Assembly (NCBI GenBank): GCA_963767245.1
Contig: CAVYDG010000013.1
Span: forward strand, 124,001-188,000
Source: Roseiarcus sp963767245
Lineage (GTDB): Bacteria > Pseudomonadota > Alphaproteobacteria > Rhizobiales > Beijerinckiaceae
Direction of reading: 5' to 3'
Length of the DNA stretch: 64,000 nucleotides
In this document: positions 29,231-37,735 of the stretch, one piece after another
Layout: every line of letters begins with the position of its first letter
Numbering within the stretch: position 1 is the stretch's first letter
Program-made: the position numbers and the translations under genes
Notes under the pieces: model-generated
The model's database searches: none
Told to the model about the DNA's origin: nothing
Seen by the model: the letters and a program-made list of their open reading frames with translations, nothing else

Positions 29231-30786
29231 AGGCGCATATCGTTGGCGGCGGGTTTGGCGGACTGGCGGCGGCGGCATATCTTATCCGGCACGCTGACAC
29301 GCCCGGTAAGGACATCACGATCTACGAAGCGGACGGGCAACTGGGCGGCGGGTTCTTTCTCGCCGGCAGCGCGGCGAGCGGCTACAACCTGCCCGGCTCT
29401 GTCTTCGACAAGGAATTCCGCTGCGCCTTCGACCTGCTCGCGGCCATTCCCACCGCAGACAATCCGAAGATTTCCGTCAAGGATCAATTCTTCACGTTCA
29501 ACAATGACCACCCGTTCAACGACAAAACGCATATCGTCGACCGCGATCTGAAAGTCGTGCATGGCCCGCATTTCGGCCTGAGCCCGCTAGACGGCCTTGC
29601 TCTCTCGCGGGTGTCGCTGACGCCAGAGTCGATGCTGGACGGGCGGCGGATCGATGAGTTCTTTTCCCCCAAATTCTTCCAGACCGAGTTCTGGCTGCTC
29701 TGGTCGACGATCATGGGGTCGCTTCCGCAGCATAGCGTGATCGAGTTCCGGCGCTACATGAACCGCTTCATCTACCTGTTCGGCAACCTGTCGACGATGG
29801 CGGGCGTTCTGCGCTCGCCCTTCAATCAGCACGAAGCGTTCATAAAGCCGCTGGTTGCCTGGCTGAGCCCTCGTGGGGTGAATTTTGTGACCGGCGCCTT
29901 CGTCCGCGACATCGCCTTCGCTCCGTTGCCCGGCCGCATGACCGTCAACCGGCTCGACTACGAACGGGAGGGCGCCGTGACCTCGGTCACCGTCGCGCCG
30001 GAGGATATCGTGCTCGTGACGACGGGATCGCAGGCCGCCGACCTTTCGGCGGGATCGATGACCGAGGCGCCAAAGCCGGTGGATAGCGGACGGTCCTGGG
30101 CGTTGTGGAGTCGTCTGGCGGCGGGGCGCAAGGATTTCGGCAATCCGGACGCGTTCTTCGGCGCTCCCCGGATATCCAACTCACGCTGGGTGACCTTCAC
30201 GGTCATCACGACGGGAACCGAGTTCGTCGACCAGATGACCACGCTGACCGGCAGCGAGCCGGGCAGCGGCGGGCTCCTGACCTTGAAGGATTCAGGCTGG
30301 GTGCTGTCGCTGACGATCTTCGACCAGCCGGAAGTCCTCGATCAGCCGAAGGGCGCGACCGTCTGGTGGGGCTATGGGCTCTACCCCGAACGCAACGGCG
30401 ATTTTGTGCCGAAACGGATGGATCAATGCACCGGCGCGGAGATCCTGGACGAAATCCTGCGCCAACTGCGGTTCGACAAGACGGACGAGATCATGAAGTC
30501 GTCGATCTGCATTCCGTGCAACATGCCCTATGTGAACAACATCTGGCTGACGTGCAGCCGCGGCGACAAACCCCCGGTGGTTCCCGACGGGTCGACCAAC
30601 CTCGGGCTGATCGGCCAGTATGTCGAGGTCCCGCAGGATATCGCCTTCACCTTCGAATATTCGGCGCGCACCGCCTGGGAGGCCGTCCATCGCCTGCTGA
30701 AGCGCGGCCCGCCGCCGCCGCCCGTCTATCAGGGCCAGTTCGATCCAAAGGCCGTGTTCGCCGCCCTGCAGGTGTTTGTCGGTTAA
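29227..30786 (+). CDS. ohyA: Oleate hydratase (myosin-cross-reactive antigen family)
   Basis: FAD-dependent enzyme that adds water to the cis-9 double bond of unsaturated fatty acids to give 10-hydroxy fatty acids. The 519-residue protein begins AHIVGGGFGGLAAAAYL (FAD fold) with YEADGQLGGGFFLAGS. Later family segments are LPQHSVIEFRRYMNRFIY, SPFNQHEAFIKPLVAWL, WWGYGLYPERNGDFVPK and SICIPCNMPYVNNIWLTCSR, ending IAFTFEYSARTAWEAVHRLL. The ATG at 29227 follows GAGGAG and overlaps the sulfotransferase stop. The frame is intact and the length is slightly below the usual 550 or so. Confidence 0.93.
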   Translation: MKAHIVGGGFGGLAAAAYLIRHADTPGKDITIYEADGQLGGGFFLAGSAASGYNLPGSVFDKEFRCAFDLLAAIPTADNPKISVKDQFFTFNNDHPFNDKTHIVDRDLKVVHGPHFGLSPLDGLALSRVSLTPESMLDGRRIDEFFSPKFFQTEFWLLWSTIMGSLPQHSVIEFRRYMNRFIYLFGNLSTMAGVLRSPFNQHEAFIKPLVAWLSPRGVNFVTGAFVRDIAFAPLPGRMTVNRLDYEREGAVTSVTVAPEDIVLVTTGSQAADLSAGSMTEAPKPVDSGRSWALWSRLAAGRKDFGNPDAFFGAPRISNSRWVTFTVITTGTEFVDQMTTLTGSEPGSGGLLTLKDSGWVLSLTIFDQPEVLDQPKGATVWWGYGLYPERNGDFVPKRMDQCTGAEILDEILRQLRFDKTDEIMKSSICIPCNMPYVNNIWLTCSRGDKPPVVPDGSTNLGLIGQYVEVPQDIAFTFEYSARTAWEAVHRLLKRGPPPPPVYQGQFDPKAVFAALQVFVG

Positions 30787-30925
30787 CGCCCCGGGTTGCG
30801 TAACTCGCCGCGTGGGTGGAACATCGCGAGGAGCCGCAGCGGTGTCCGCCCGCCCGATGAAACGGAAGAGCCCGTTTCCGTTTCGGTAACTTTTGGGCGC
30901 CTACGGTTAGCGCGCTGGCAAAGGG

Positions 30926-31577
30926 GTGCGTGTACGGGCGTCCGAACGTTTGAGGAAGTGGTCATCCCTCGCGGCTTTTGTCCTGGCCCTGCCGTGCGCT
31001 CTTCCGGCGCTCGCAGCGGAGGAAGCGCAGCCGCTCGTCGCCTCCGTTTGCCGGATTATCAATTCCTCGGCGCTCGCCCAGCGTATCCCGGCGGCATTCC
31101 TGACCCAGCTGATCTGGCAGGAAAGCAACTTCCAGCCCGACGCCGTCAGTCCCGTCGGCGCCCGCGGCATTGCCCAATTCATGCCGGCCACCGCGGCCGA
31201 GCGCGGGCTCGCCGATCCCAACGACCCTGAGGCCGCGATCCCCAAGGCCGCCGAGCTTTTGGCCAATCTGAAGCAGCGCTTCGGAAACCTGGGTCTCGCC
31301 GCCGCCGCCTATAACGCCGGCGCGACGCGCGTGGCGAACTGGCTTGCGGGCGGGGGCGAATTGCCGCCCGAAACGCGGGGTCTACGTGATGAGCGTGACC
31401 CGTCATCCGCTCGAGGACTGGAACGGCCCCGGCGCAGCGAAACTGACCGACGACACAGTCTTCCCCGATGCGTCTTGCGTCCAGCGCATCGCCGTCGTGA
31501 GCCGCGGCAAGCCCGTGGTCCTCGCCAACTCGGCGATGTCGGCGCTTTGGGGAAGCGGCTTCTCGAAAGGGGCGGCC
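30926..31577 (+). CDS. Secreted lytic transglycosylase (SLT domain), one frame break, 3' boundary uncertain
   Basis: Cleaves peptidoglycan in the periplasm. A GTG start gives a signal peptide (SSLAAFVLALPCALPALA), then the SLT domain: FLTQLIWQESNFQPDAVSPV with the catalytic glutamate, GARGIAQFMPATAAERGL and LGLAAAAYNAGATRVANWLA. The frame shifts in the G-run near 31378 and continues YVMSVTRHPLEDWNGP, as in homologues. The second frame remains open past 31577 into a membrane/coiled-coil protein, so this may be a fusion. I end it at an ATG with an AAGGGG site at 31578. Confidence 0.75.
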
Positions 31578-33018
31578 ATGTTGACTGCATACGCCAGCGC
31601 GGTGAGCGGCTATCTGTCGTCGCAGCCAATTCAGCAATTCTACACGACATATATCTCCTCGCAGCTTCGCCTGGATATCGTCGTCTGTGTCGCCCTGATC
31701 TTGTTCCTGCTCGCTTATATCCGCAGGCCGCTCAAGCACATCCGCGACGAACTGCGGCGAAACAAAACTCAGCTCGAGGCCCTTCTTCGCTCCGGCGCGA
31801 TCGATCGGACGACGCCAATACTTGCGAAGCCGGTTTTTGCGGCCGACAGGAAAGAATTCCTCCATGCGGAGCCGGCAGAGCGCCTGTTCGAGACGGCCAA
31901 GCCGCGCCCATGGTGGCGACCGCCGGCGAGTTTCGATCCCCGAGGTCATGCGACAGTTCAGACGCTCTTTGCGGCGCTCGGCCGGAAGGGCGTCGCGACG
32001 TCGCCAACGACGGGACCGGCGCCGGCTGATGCAACGCCGCCCGAGCCGCCCGCATTGGCCGGCCGTCCCCTTGTGGCGCCCACCACCGAGGTCGAAAAGC
32101 GCGAAAGCGCGCGGCTGGAAGCCGCTGCCGATCGCAATCGGTTTGGCGCTGTTTGCAGCCAGCGGCGCCGTCGCCGTTTACGGCTCGCCAGCGAACTCGA
32201 CATTCGCCGCTACGAGAGATCAGGCGATCGCGGGCCTTGTGTCGGCGGTCGACATTCTCAAAACGCCGCTCGAGGCGATCACGGGCTCGAAGCAGCGCGA
32301 GGAGGAGCGCGCCGCCATGCACGACCTCGGCGCCGCGCTCGCCCAAGCGACGGTCCGGCTGGACCAGATCCAGCACGAGTACGACGCGCGTCTGGACAGG
32401 CTCAGCGAGCGCATCGATCAGGATTCCTCTACCAGATTTGCCGATATCGGAGCGAGGCTGGACAAGCTGGAGCAAAGGGCCGCCGCACCAACGACATCCG
32501 CTTCCGAGCTTGCTGGCGTCGTAGCGAGGCTCGACGCCTTGGAGAAGAGAGCCACCCCAGCGGCCGCGCCCACCCCCCCGCTTGCCGACGTCACGGCGAG
32601 GCTCGACAAACTGGAGAAGAAAGAAGCCGTCACTGCGCCGCCTTCGCCTGAAGTTCCCGACACCGGGCCGAGGCTCGGCAAGGGAGAGAAGAAAGCAGCC
32701 GTCCCGCCCGCAAGCTCCGTCATGCCGCTTCCGCCTGCCGCGCCGAAACAGTCGATGCTCATGGCGAGAGCGGAGCCGTCCGCCGCGAACGCGAGCGCGA
32801 GACCGGACAATTCGCAGCCTCTGCTGCGGGACTATAGCGTCGAGGATGTACGGTTCGGCATCGCGGCGATCCGCAGCCGCCATGGCTCGCAACAGGTCGC
32901 GCCGGGAGAAATGATCCCTGGAGCGGGGCGCGTTTTGCGGATTGAGAGACGCGGCGCCAATTGGGTCGTCGTGACCAGCCTCGGCGTCATCGCGAGCGGC
33001 CCGGCGGCACGCCAGTAG
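31578..33018 (+). CDS. Membrane-anchored coiled-coil protein, frame break near 32110
   Basis: First part: a membrane helix (DIVVCVALILFLLAYIRR), a charged helix and a Pro-rich linker. After a shift near 32110: a second hydrophobic helix (IGLALFAASGAVAVYG), then repeated coiled-coil units of the type ARLDKLEQRA, ARLDALEKRA and ARLDKLEKKE separated by Pro/Ala spacers. The C-terminal domain DYSVEDVRFGIAAIRSRHGS, then VAPGEMIPGAGRVLRIERRG and WVVVTSLGVIAS, is a segment I recognise from unnamed Hyphomicrobiales proteins. Periplasmic placement of the C-terminus is inferred. The first part may belong to the preceding lytic transglycosylase chain. Confidence 0.6.
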
Positions 33019-33128
33019 ACACTGAGGCGATTCGCTCAAATTCGACCGCGAGCGAGCGCCGACGCCGGCGCATTTGATGCGCCTCTATCCGCCTCATTTC
33101 GCTCTCAGTCTCTAGTGACATCGGCTGA

Positions 33129-33290
33129 ATTTTCCAGCAGAAGCTCGGCCCAACCGATTCTGGTAAGCAGGGCCCCGCAGAGGGCTGGTTCATGATCCTG
33201 CGCCGCTATGGGCCGCTGGAGCCTTGATTCAATCAGACTTGGAAACCGGACGACATCGAACCGATCGAGCTGCTACGCCAGAAAGATCGG
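33129..33290 (+). pseudogene. Remnant of a DUF1254/DUF1214 C-terminus
   Basis: Reading from 33129 gives QQKLGPTDSGKQGPAEGWFM, then ILRRYGPLEP, an in-frame TGA, then FNQTWKPDDIEPIEL. The pattern GWFxxLRxYGPLEPxF(D/N)xTWxPxDIEP is the C-terminal end of DUF1214 domains. Only about 55 codons survive and the stop replaces a residue between P and F, so it is a relic. The rest of the 330 bases between 33019 and 33347 shows nothing else. Confidence 0.55.
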
Positions 33291-33347
33291 CGCCAACGGG
33301 CATACCGCCGCAGACCCGCGACGGTTGCAAACGGGCTGGAAGGAACA

Positions 33348-33572
33348 ATGAAAATGAAAATAATCACATACGCAATGCTGGCGCTCGGTTTGATGGCGGC
33401 TCTGCCGGTTGAAGCCAATGCCGTCGTCTGCGCGCGAGGCGTTTATCGCGCTGGTTGCGCAGGCCCGAATGGCGCGGTCGGCGTCCATCGGGGTTACGGT
33501 TACCGCGGCGGCGCCACGGTCGTCCACCGGGGCGGCTACGGTTATCGTGGCGGGGTCCGCGTCTACCGCTAA
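33348..33572 (+). CDS. Small secreted Gly/Tyr/Arg-rich protein
   Basis: 74 residues. Signal peptide (ITYAMLALGLMAALPVEANA), then VVCARGVYRAGCAGPNGAVG and two near-identical repeats GYGYRGGATVVHRGG and GYGYRGGVRVYR. The two cysteines in VVCARGxYRAGC are shared with many small exported proteins of unknown function in Hyphomicrobiales. A GGAAGGA site precedes the ATG. Function unknown. Confidence 0.75.
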   Translation: MKMKIITYAMLALGLMAALPVEANAVVCARGVYRAGCAGPNGAVGVHRGYGYRGGATVVHRGGYGYRGGVRVYR

Positions 33573-33600
33573 GGCACAAAAGCGGATCTGAGGTCGCATC

Positions 33601-33629
33601 GGCGGAAGAGCGTCAAGCCCTCTTTCGCC
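33601..33629. terminator. Putative bidirectional terminator hairpin
   Basis: GGCGGAAGAG (33601-33610) can pair with CTCTTTCGCC (33620-33629) with one G-U pair. It lies between the convergent small secreted gene and gfa. There is no long T-run, so the call is tentative. Confidence 0.35.
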
Positions 33630-33671
33630 GGCGCGCCATCACTATTCGAAGGCGGTCGCGCTCGCCGCCCT

Positions 33672-34244
33672 TCACGCCTTCAAGACGCCGCTCTTCTTCG
33701 CCGTCCAGGTCGCCATGTAATCCATCAGCCCCGGCGACAGGCAATCGTAGGGCTCGAGCCCGATCTGCTTGAAGTGGCCGCGAACGCCTTCCATCGCCTC
33801 GGGCTTAACGCCGCCTTCGATCGCCGACGAAACGAAGGCCGCGAAACCGGGCTCGGTCCAGCCAGCCTCCTTGAACCGCTCCGGATGGATGAACGAAAGC
33901 CCTTTGAAGGCATGGTCGCGCTCGACCGGTCCGTGCATATGGACCCCGCATGCGGTGCAGGCGTGGCGCTGGATCAGCGCGGCTGAATCGACGACCTTGA
34001 GCTTGTCGCCGTTCTTGGCGACACTGACCTTATCGCTCGGCGCCACGGCGACGATGGAAAAAGCCGCGCCGGCAGGCTTCCAGCACTTGGTGCAGCCGCA
34101 GGCGTGATTGTGCGCGATCCCGCCCTCGACCTTGACCTCGACCGGCCGGTCCGTGCAGGCGCAAACGAGTACGCCTCCGGCGAACGACGACGAACCCTTC
34201 TTGACCCCCTTGTCGAGAAGCGGATGCAAAGCGACCTGCGCCAT
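33672..34244 (-). CDS. gfa: S-(hydroxymethyl)glutathione synthase
   Basis: Speeds formation of S-hydroxymethylglutathione from formaldehyde and glutathione, the first step of glutathione-dependent formaldehyde oxidation. The 190 residues show GGVLVCACTDRPVEVKVEG, HNHACGCTKCWKPAGAAFS and RHACTACGVHMHGPVE, which together hold the zinc cysteines, with YDCLSPGLMDYMATW near the end. The ATG at 34244 follows GGGAGGA. Formaldehyde handling fits a methylotrophic relative but is not proof. It is apparently transcribed alone. Confidence 0.94.
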   Translation of the reverse strand: MAQVALHPLLDKGVKKGSSSFAGGVLVCACTDRPVEVKVEGGIAHNHACGCTKCWKPAGAAFSIVAVAPSDKVSVAKNGDKLKVVDSAALIQRHACTACGVHMHGPVERDHAFKGLSFIHPERFKEAGWTEPGFAAFVSSAIEGGVKPEAMEGVRGHFKQIGLEPYDCLSPGLMDYMATWTAKKSGVLKA

Positions 34245-34536
34245 GGTTTCCTCCCGAGCCGGTTCTCTCGCTGGACTGGACGAGCCGGCTTGCTCGACAC
34301 CCGGTCCGATTCTCTGAGCCCATGCGCGGCCGAGGCCGTCATCACGGGCCCAGGCAGGTTCGCGCGCATGCCGCGCCGCGTCAACAGGCATTGGGAGCTG
34401 ACGGCGTCCCGGGCGGGCGCGCCGCCGACGACGGCGAACAGAAATCGGCTCAACGGGCCGGCGACAGGTCTGCTCTATCCTCCGTTTTTTTTTCAACGAT
34501 GTCCTGATCAGGCGATACGAGAGCTTCCCTGCCGTA

Positions 34537-35884
34537 TCAGCCCTTCTTGTGCCTGGCGCGGAAGGCCTTTGCCCAGCCGGGCTTCGCCTCCTGCCGGCCG
34601 CGCGCGACCGCGAGCGCGTCCGCCTCGACCGGTTCGGTGATGACCGAGCCCGAACCGACAATGGCGCCGTCGCCGATCGTCACCGGCGCGACCAGGGCCG
34701 AGTTCGAGCCGATGAAGGCGCCAGCGCCGATGTCGGTCCAGTGCTTGGCGAAGCCGTCGTAGTTGCAGGTGATGGTTCCGGCGCCGATGTTGGCGTGCGC
34801 CCCGACCCGGGCGTCGCCGATATAGGTCAGATGATTGACTCTTGGCCCCCGCTTCGATCGTGGCCTGCTTGATCTCGACGAAGTTGCCAATTCGGGCGTT
34901 GGAGGCGATGTCGGCTCCCGGCCTGAGGCGCGCGAACGGGCCGACGGTCGCGCCCCCCGCCACCCGCGCGCCTTCGAGATGCGAGAAGGCGCGGATGATC
35001 GCGCCATCCTCGATCCGGACGCCAGGCCCGATCACGACATGGGGCTCGATGAGGACGTCGCGGCCAATTCTGGCGTCGAACGCCAGGAACACCGTCTCAG
35101 GAGCGACCAGCGTCGCGCCCTCGGCCATCGCCCGCCGGCGCAACCGATCCTGCAGCGCCGCCTCGGCGGCGGCGAGTTGCGCCCGGTCGTTGACACCCAT
35201 CACCTCCTTCTCGTCGGCGATCAGGGCTCGCGCGACGAGACCCCTTGCGTCGGCGATCTCGACGATGTCGGTGAGGTAGTATTCCTTCTGGGCGTTGTTG
35301 GGCGCCACAGCATCCAGAAGCTTCAGGGCCTCGGCGCCGCTGAAGGCGATCGGACCGGCGTTGCACAGGAGCGACGCCCTCTCCGCGCCGGTCGCGTCCT
35401 TGTGCTCGCGGATCGCGATCAGCCGCCCGTCGCGCTCGATCAGCCGGCCGTAGCCGGTCGGGTCCGCTGCCTCGAAGCCCAGCGCGACGACGTCCGCGCC
35501 TTGGCCAAGCGCAGCGCGCAGCGCGCCGAGCGTTGTTGGCTTGATCAGCGGAATATCGGCATAGACGACGAGAACCTCTTCGTAGCCCTGTGCAATCTGC
35601 CCGCGCGCGGCGAGAACGGCGTCGGCGGTGCCTCGCCGCTCCGGCTGAACGACGATCTTCGCCCCCGGCGCGACTTTCAGCGCTTCGGCGCCGACACTGT
35701 CCCGATCAGGCCCGACGACTACCACGACATCGCCCGTGGCGCCGTCGAGCACGGCCGAGAGCGTGTGCGCCAACATCGAGCGCCCGGCAAGCTCGTGCAG
35801 GACCTTCGGTCGGGCCGAGCGCATGCGCACCCCCTCGCCGGCGGCGAGCACGATGGTCAGACAGCGTCGGGCGTTGGCGCTCAT
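34537..35884 (-). CDS. glmU: Bifunctional UDP-GlcNAc synthesis protein GlmU, one frame break
   Basis: Acetylates GlcN-1-P and uridylates the product to UDP-GlcNAc. The start MSANARRCLTIVLAAGEGVR at 35884 carries the uridylyltransferase GEG loop. Further family blocks are RMRSARPKVLHELAGR, VVQPERRGTADAVLAAR and CNAGPIAFSG. The hexapeptide-repeat acetyltransferase part follows (IGRDVLIEPHVVIGPGV). The frame breaks near 34843; the next frame gives VNHLTYIGDARVGAHANIGA, then GTITCNYDGFAKHWTDIG with the acetyl-transfer region, ending RARHKKG. It supplies LpxA and peptidoglycan synthesis. Confidence 0.94.
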
Positions 35885-36205
35885 GGGCCGTTTTGCTCTC
35901 TCATAAAGACGCGATTCGCGAGGCGAGGTTTCAACTCCGCCAAATCGCAAGCGGGATCAGTCAAGCTCGCGCCAATATCGGCTCCGGCAACCCCTTTTTC
36001 CAGCTGCAGCGCCTCAACCAATCGACGGCGGGGCAAAAAGCGTCTCGCTGCGTCGCAAAAAACGATATACAACCAACCCGCCAAGGACGGAGCGCGCCGG
36101 GCTTGCGGCGTGGTTTTATCCTCCGGGCTGACTTTTCATCTTGGCAGGGAGCGACACGGGCCGTCTTTGCGCGGTCCGTTCGGTGGCGAACGAACGAAGA
36201 ATACG
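35885..36205. other. Divergent intergenic region between glmU and opgG
   Basis: About 320 bases. There are A-rich stretches around 36030-36070 (GCAAAAAG, GCAAAAAACGATATAC) that could hold the opgG promoter. I see no gene, RNA or clear operator. Confidence 0.4.
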
Positions 36206-37735
36206 ATGGCGGACAAGCAACGTCGCGAATTCTTGCAACTCGCGGTCAGCGGGGCGCTCGCGGCTTCGCTGGCGCCGTCCGGCGCGTCGCCCGCCGCCGC
36301 CGAGCCGCTGGGCCAGCCGGTTCCGTTCTCTTCCGACACCGTGCTGAAGATGGCGGTTGAACTGGCCTCGAAGCCGTTCAAGGCGCCGGAAGCGCCCCTG
36401 CCCAGCATGTTTTCCGGCCTCACTTTCGAGGAATACGCGTCGATCCGGCGCGTGCCGGGCGCCGCGATCTGGAGCGACCAGAAACTTGGTTTTTCGCTTG
36501 AGCCTTTGCATCGGGGCTTCGTTTATACGACGCCGATCGCCATCAACATCGTCGAGAACGCGACGGCGCAAAAGGTGATCTACGAGGCCGCTAACTTCGA
36601 CTTTGGCAAGCTGCAGCCGCCGGCGGTTCTGGGCGACCTCGGCTTTTCCGGCTTGCGTATTCTCAAGGCGTCCGACCAGGGATTCGAAGACGTGGCGATT
36701 TTCCAGGGCGCGAACTTCTATCGCGCGCGGGCGCACGCCCAGCCGTTCGGGGTGACCGCGCGGGGGCTCGCAATTCGGACTGGCGACGAGCCGAGCGAGG
36801 AATTTCCCCTCTTCCGCGAGTTCTGGGTCGAAAAGCCCAATCCCGCCGCCGACACGCTGACCCTTCATGCGCTGCTCAATTCGGCGAGCGTCACCGGCGC
36901 GTTTCGGTTCACACTGCGCCCGCTCGAAGCGACCATCATCGACACTGAGGCGACGCTCATCGCGCGGGCGGCGGTCGACAAGCTGGGATTCGGAGCCATG
37001 GCCGCCGCCTACCTGTTCAGCGGCCTCGACCATCGCCTCGTTGATGACGTCCGCGCCGCCGTCTATGAGTCGACTGGATTGCAAATTCTTACCGGCAGTG
37101 GCGAGTGGCTCTGGCGTCCGGTCTCCAACCGCGAGACCTTGCAGATCTCGGCTTTTTCCGACCTCAACCCGCGCGGTTTTGGACTTTTGCAGCGTAGCCG
37201 CTCGTTTGAAGCGTTTTACGACGACGACACGCATTGGGAACTCAAACCGTCGCTGTGGATCGAGCCGATCGGCGACTGGGGCGAGGGCGATCTCCGTCTA
37301 TTGGAGATTCCGGCCGCAGCCGAAACCAATGAGAACGTTATCGCCCAGTGGCGCCCCAAGGCAGGGATGGCCGCGGCGACGAGCCTGATGGTGGCCTACC
37401 GGCAGTTCTGGTGCTGGTCGCCGCCTTCGAGGCCACCGCTGGCGTCGTGCGTGTCGTCGCGGCGCGGCAAGGTCGGCAACCGCCAGCGGTTTGCGGTCGA
37501 GATGGCCGGCGACCTGTTCGCCGACCCCGCCAAGGCGGCGGCGGCAACCGCGGACGTTCACGCGGCTCCGGGCAAAATCGTTTCCGTTCGCCTTTTCCCC
37601 TACAAAGACAGGCGTTCAGTTCGGGTCGTTTTCGATCTCGACCCGGGATCGGAAACCTATTCCGAGTTGCGTCTGACCCTTAGCGTCGACAACCAGCCCG
37701 CGAGCGAAACATGGCTCTACCGGTGGACAGCCTGA
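36206..37735 (+). CDS. opgG: Periplasmic glucan biosynthesis protein (OpgG/OpgD type)
   Basis: Works in the periplasm on osmoregulated periplasmic glucans made by OpgH. The 509 residues start with a twin-arginine signal (KQRREFLQLAVSGALAASLA). The beta-sandwich contains FSGLTFEEYASIRRVPGAAI, FQGANFYRARAHAQPFGVTA, GLAIRTGDEPSEEFPLFREF and FSDLNPRGFGLLQRSRSFEA. The end TSLMVAYRQFWCW followed by a short sandwich domain matches MdoG/OpgG. The ATG overlaps no other gene; the stop overlaps the opgH start by 25 bases. The Tat signal is more usual for OpgD than OpgG, so the paralogue name is not certain. Confidence 0.92.
   Translation: MADKQRREFLQLAVSGALAASLAPSGASPAAAEPLGQPVPFSSDTVLKMAVELASKPFKAPEAPLPSMFSGLTFEEYASIRRVPGAAIWSDQKLGFSLEPLHRGFVYTTPIAINIVENATAQKVIYEAANFDFGKLQPPAVLGDLGFSGLRILKASDQGFEDVAIFQGANFYRARAHAQPFGVTARGLAIRTGDEPSEEFPLFREFWVEKPNPAADTLTLHALLNSASVTGAFRFTLRPLEATIIDTEATLIARAAVDKLGFGAMAAAYLFSGLDHRLVDDVRAAVYESTGLQILTGSGEWLWRPVSNRETLQISAFSDLNPRGFGLLQRSRSFEAFYDDDTHWELKPSLWIEPIGDWGEGDLRLLEIPAAAETNENVIAQWRPKAGMAAATSLMVAYRQFWCWSPPSRPPLASCVSSRRGKVGNRQRFAVEMAGDLFADPAKAAAATADVHAAPGKIVSVRLFPYKDRRSVRVVFDLDPGSETYSELRLTLSVDNQPASETWLYRWTA

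Noticed and set aside
34485..34497. T-run (nine T) as a terminator
   Set aside because: No stem precedes it on the plus strand and no plus-strand gene ends there; on the minus strand it lies between glmU and gfa without a hairpin.
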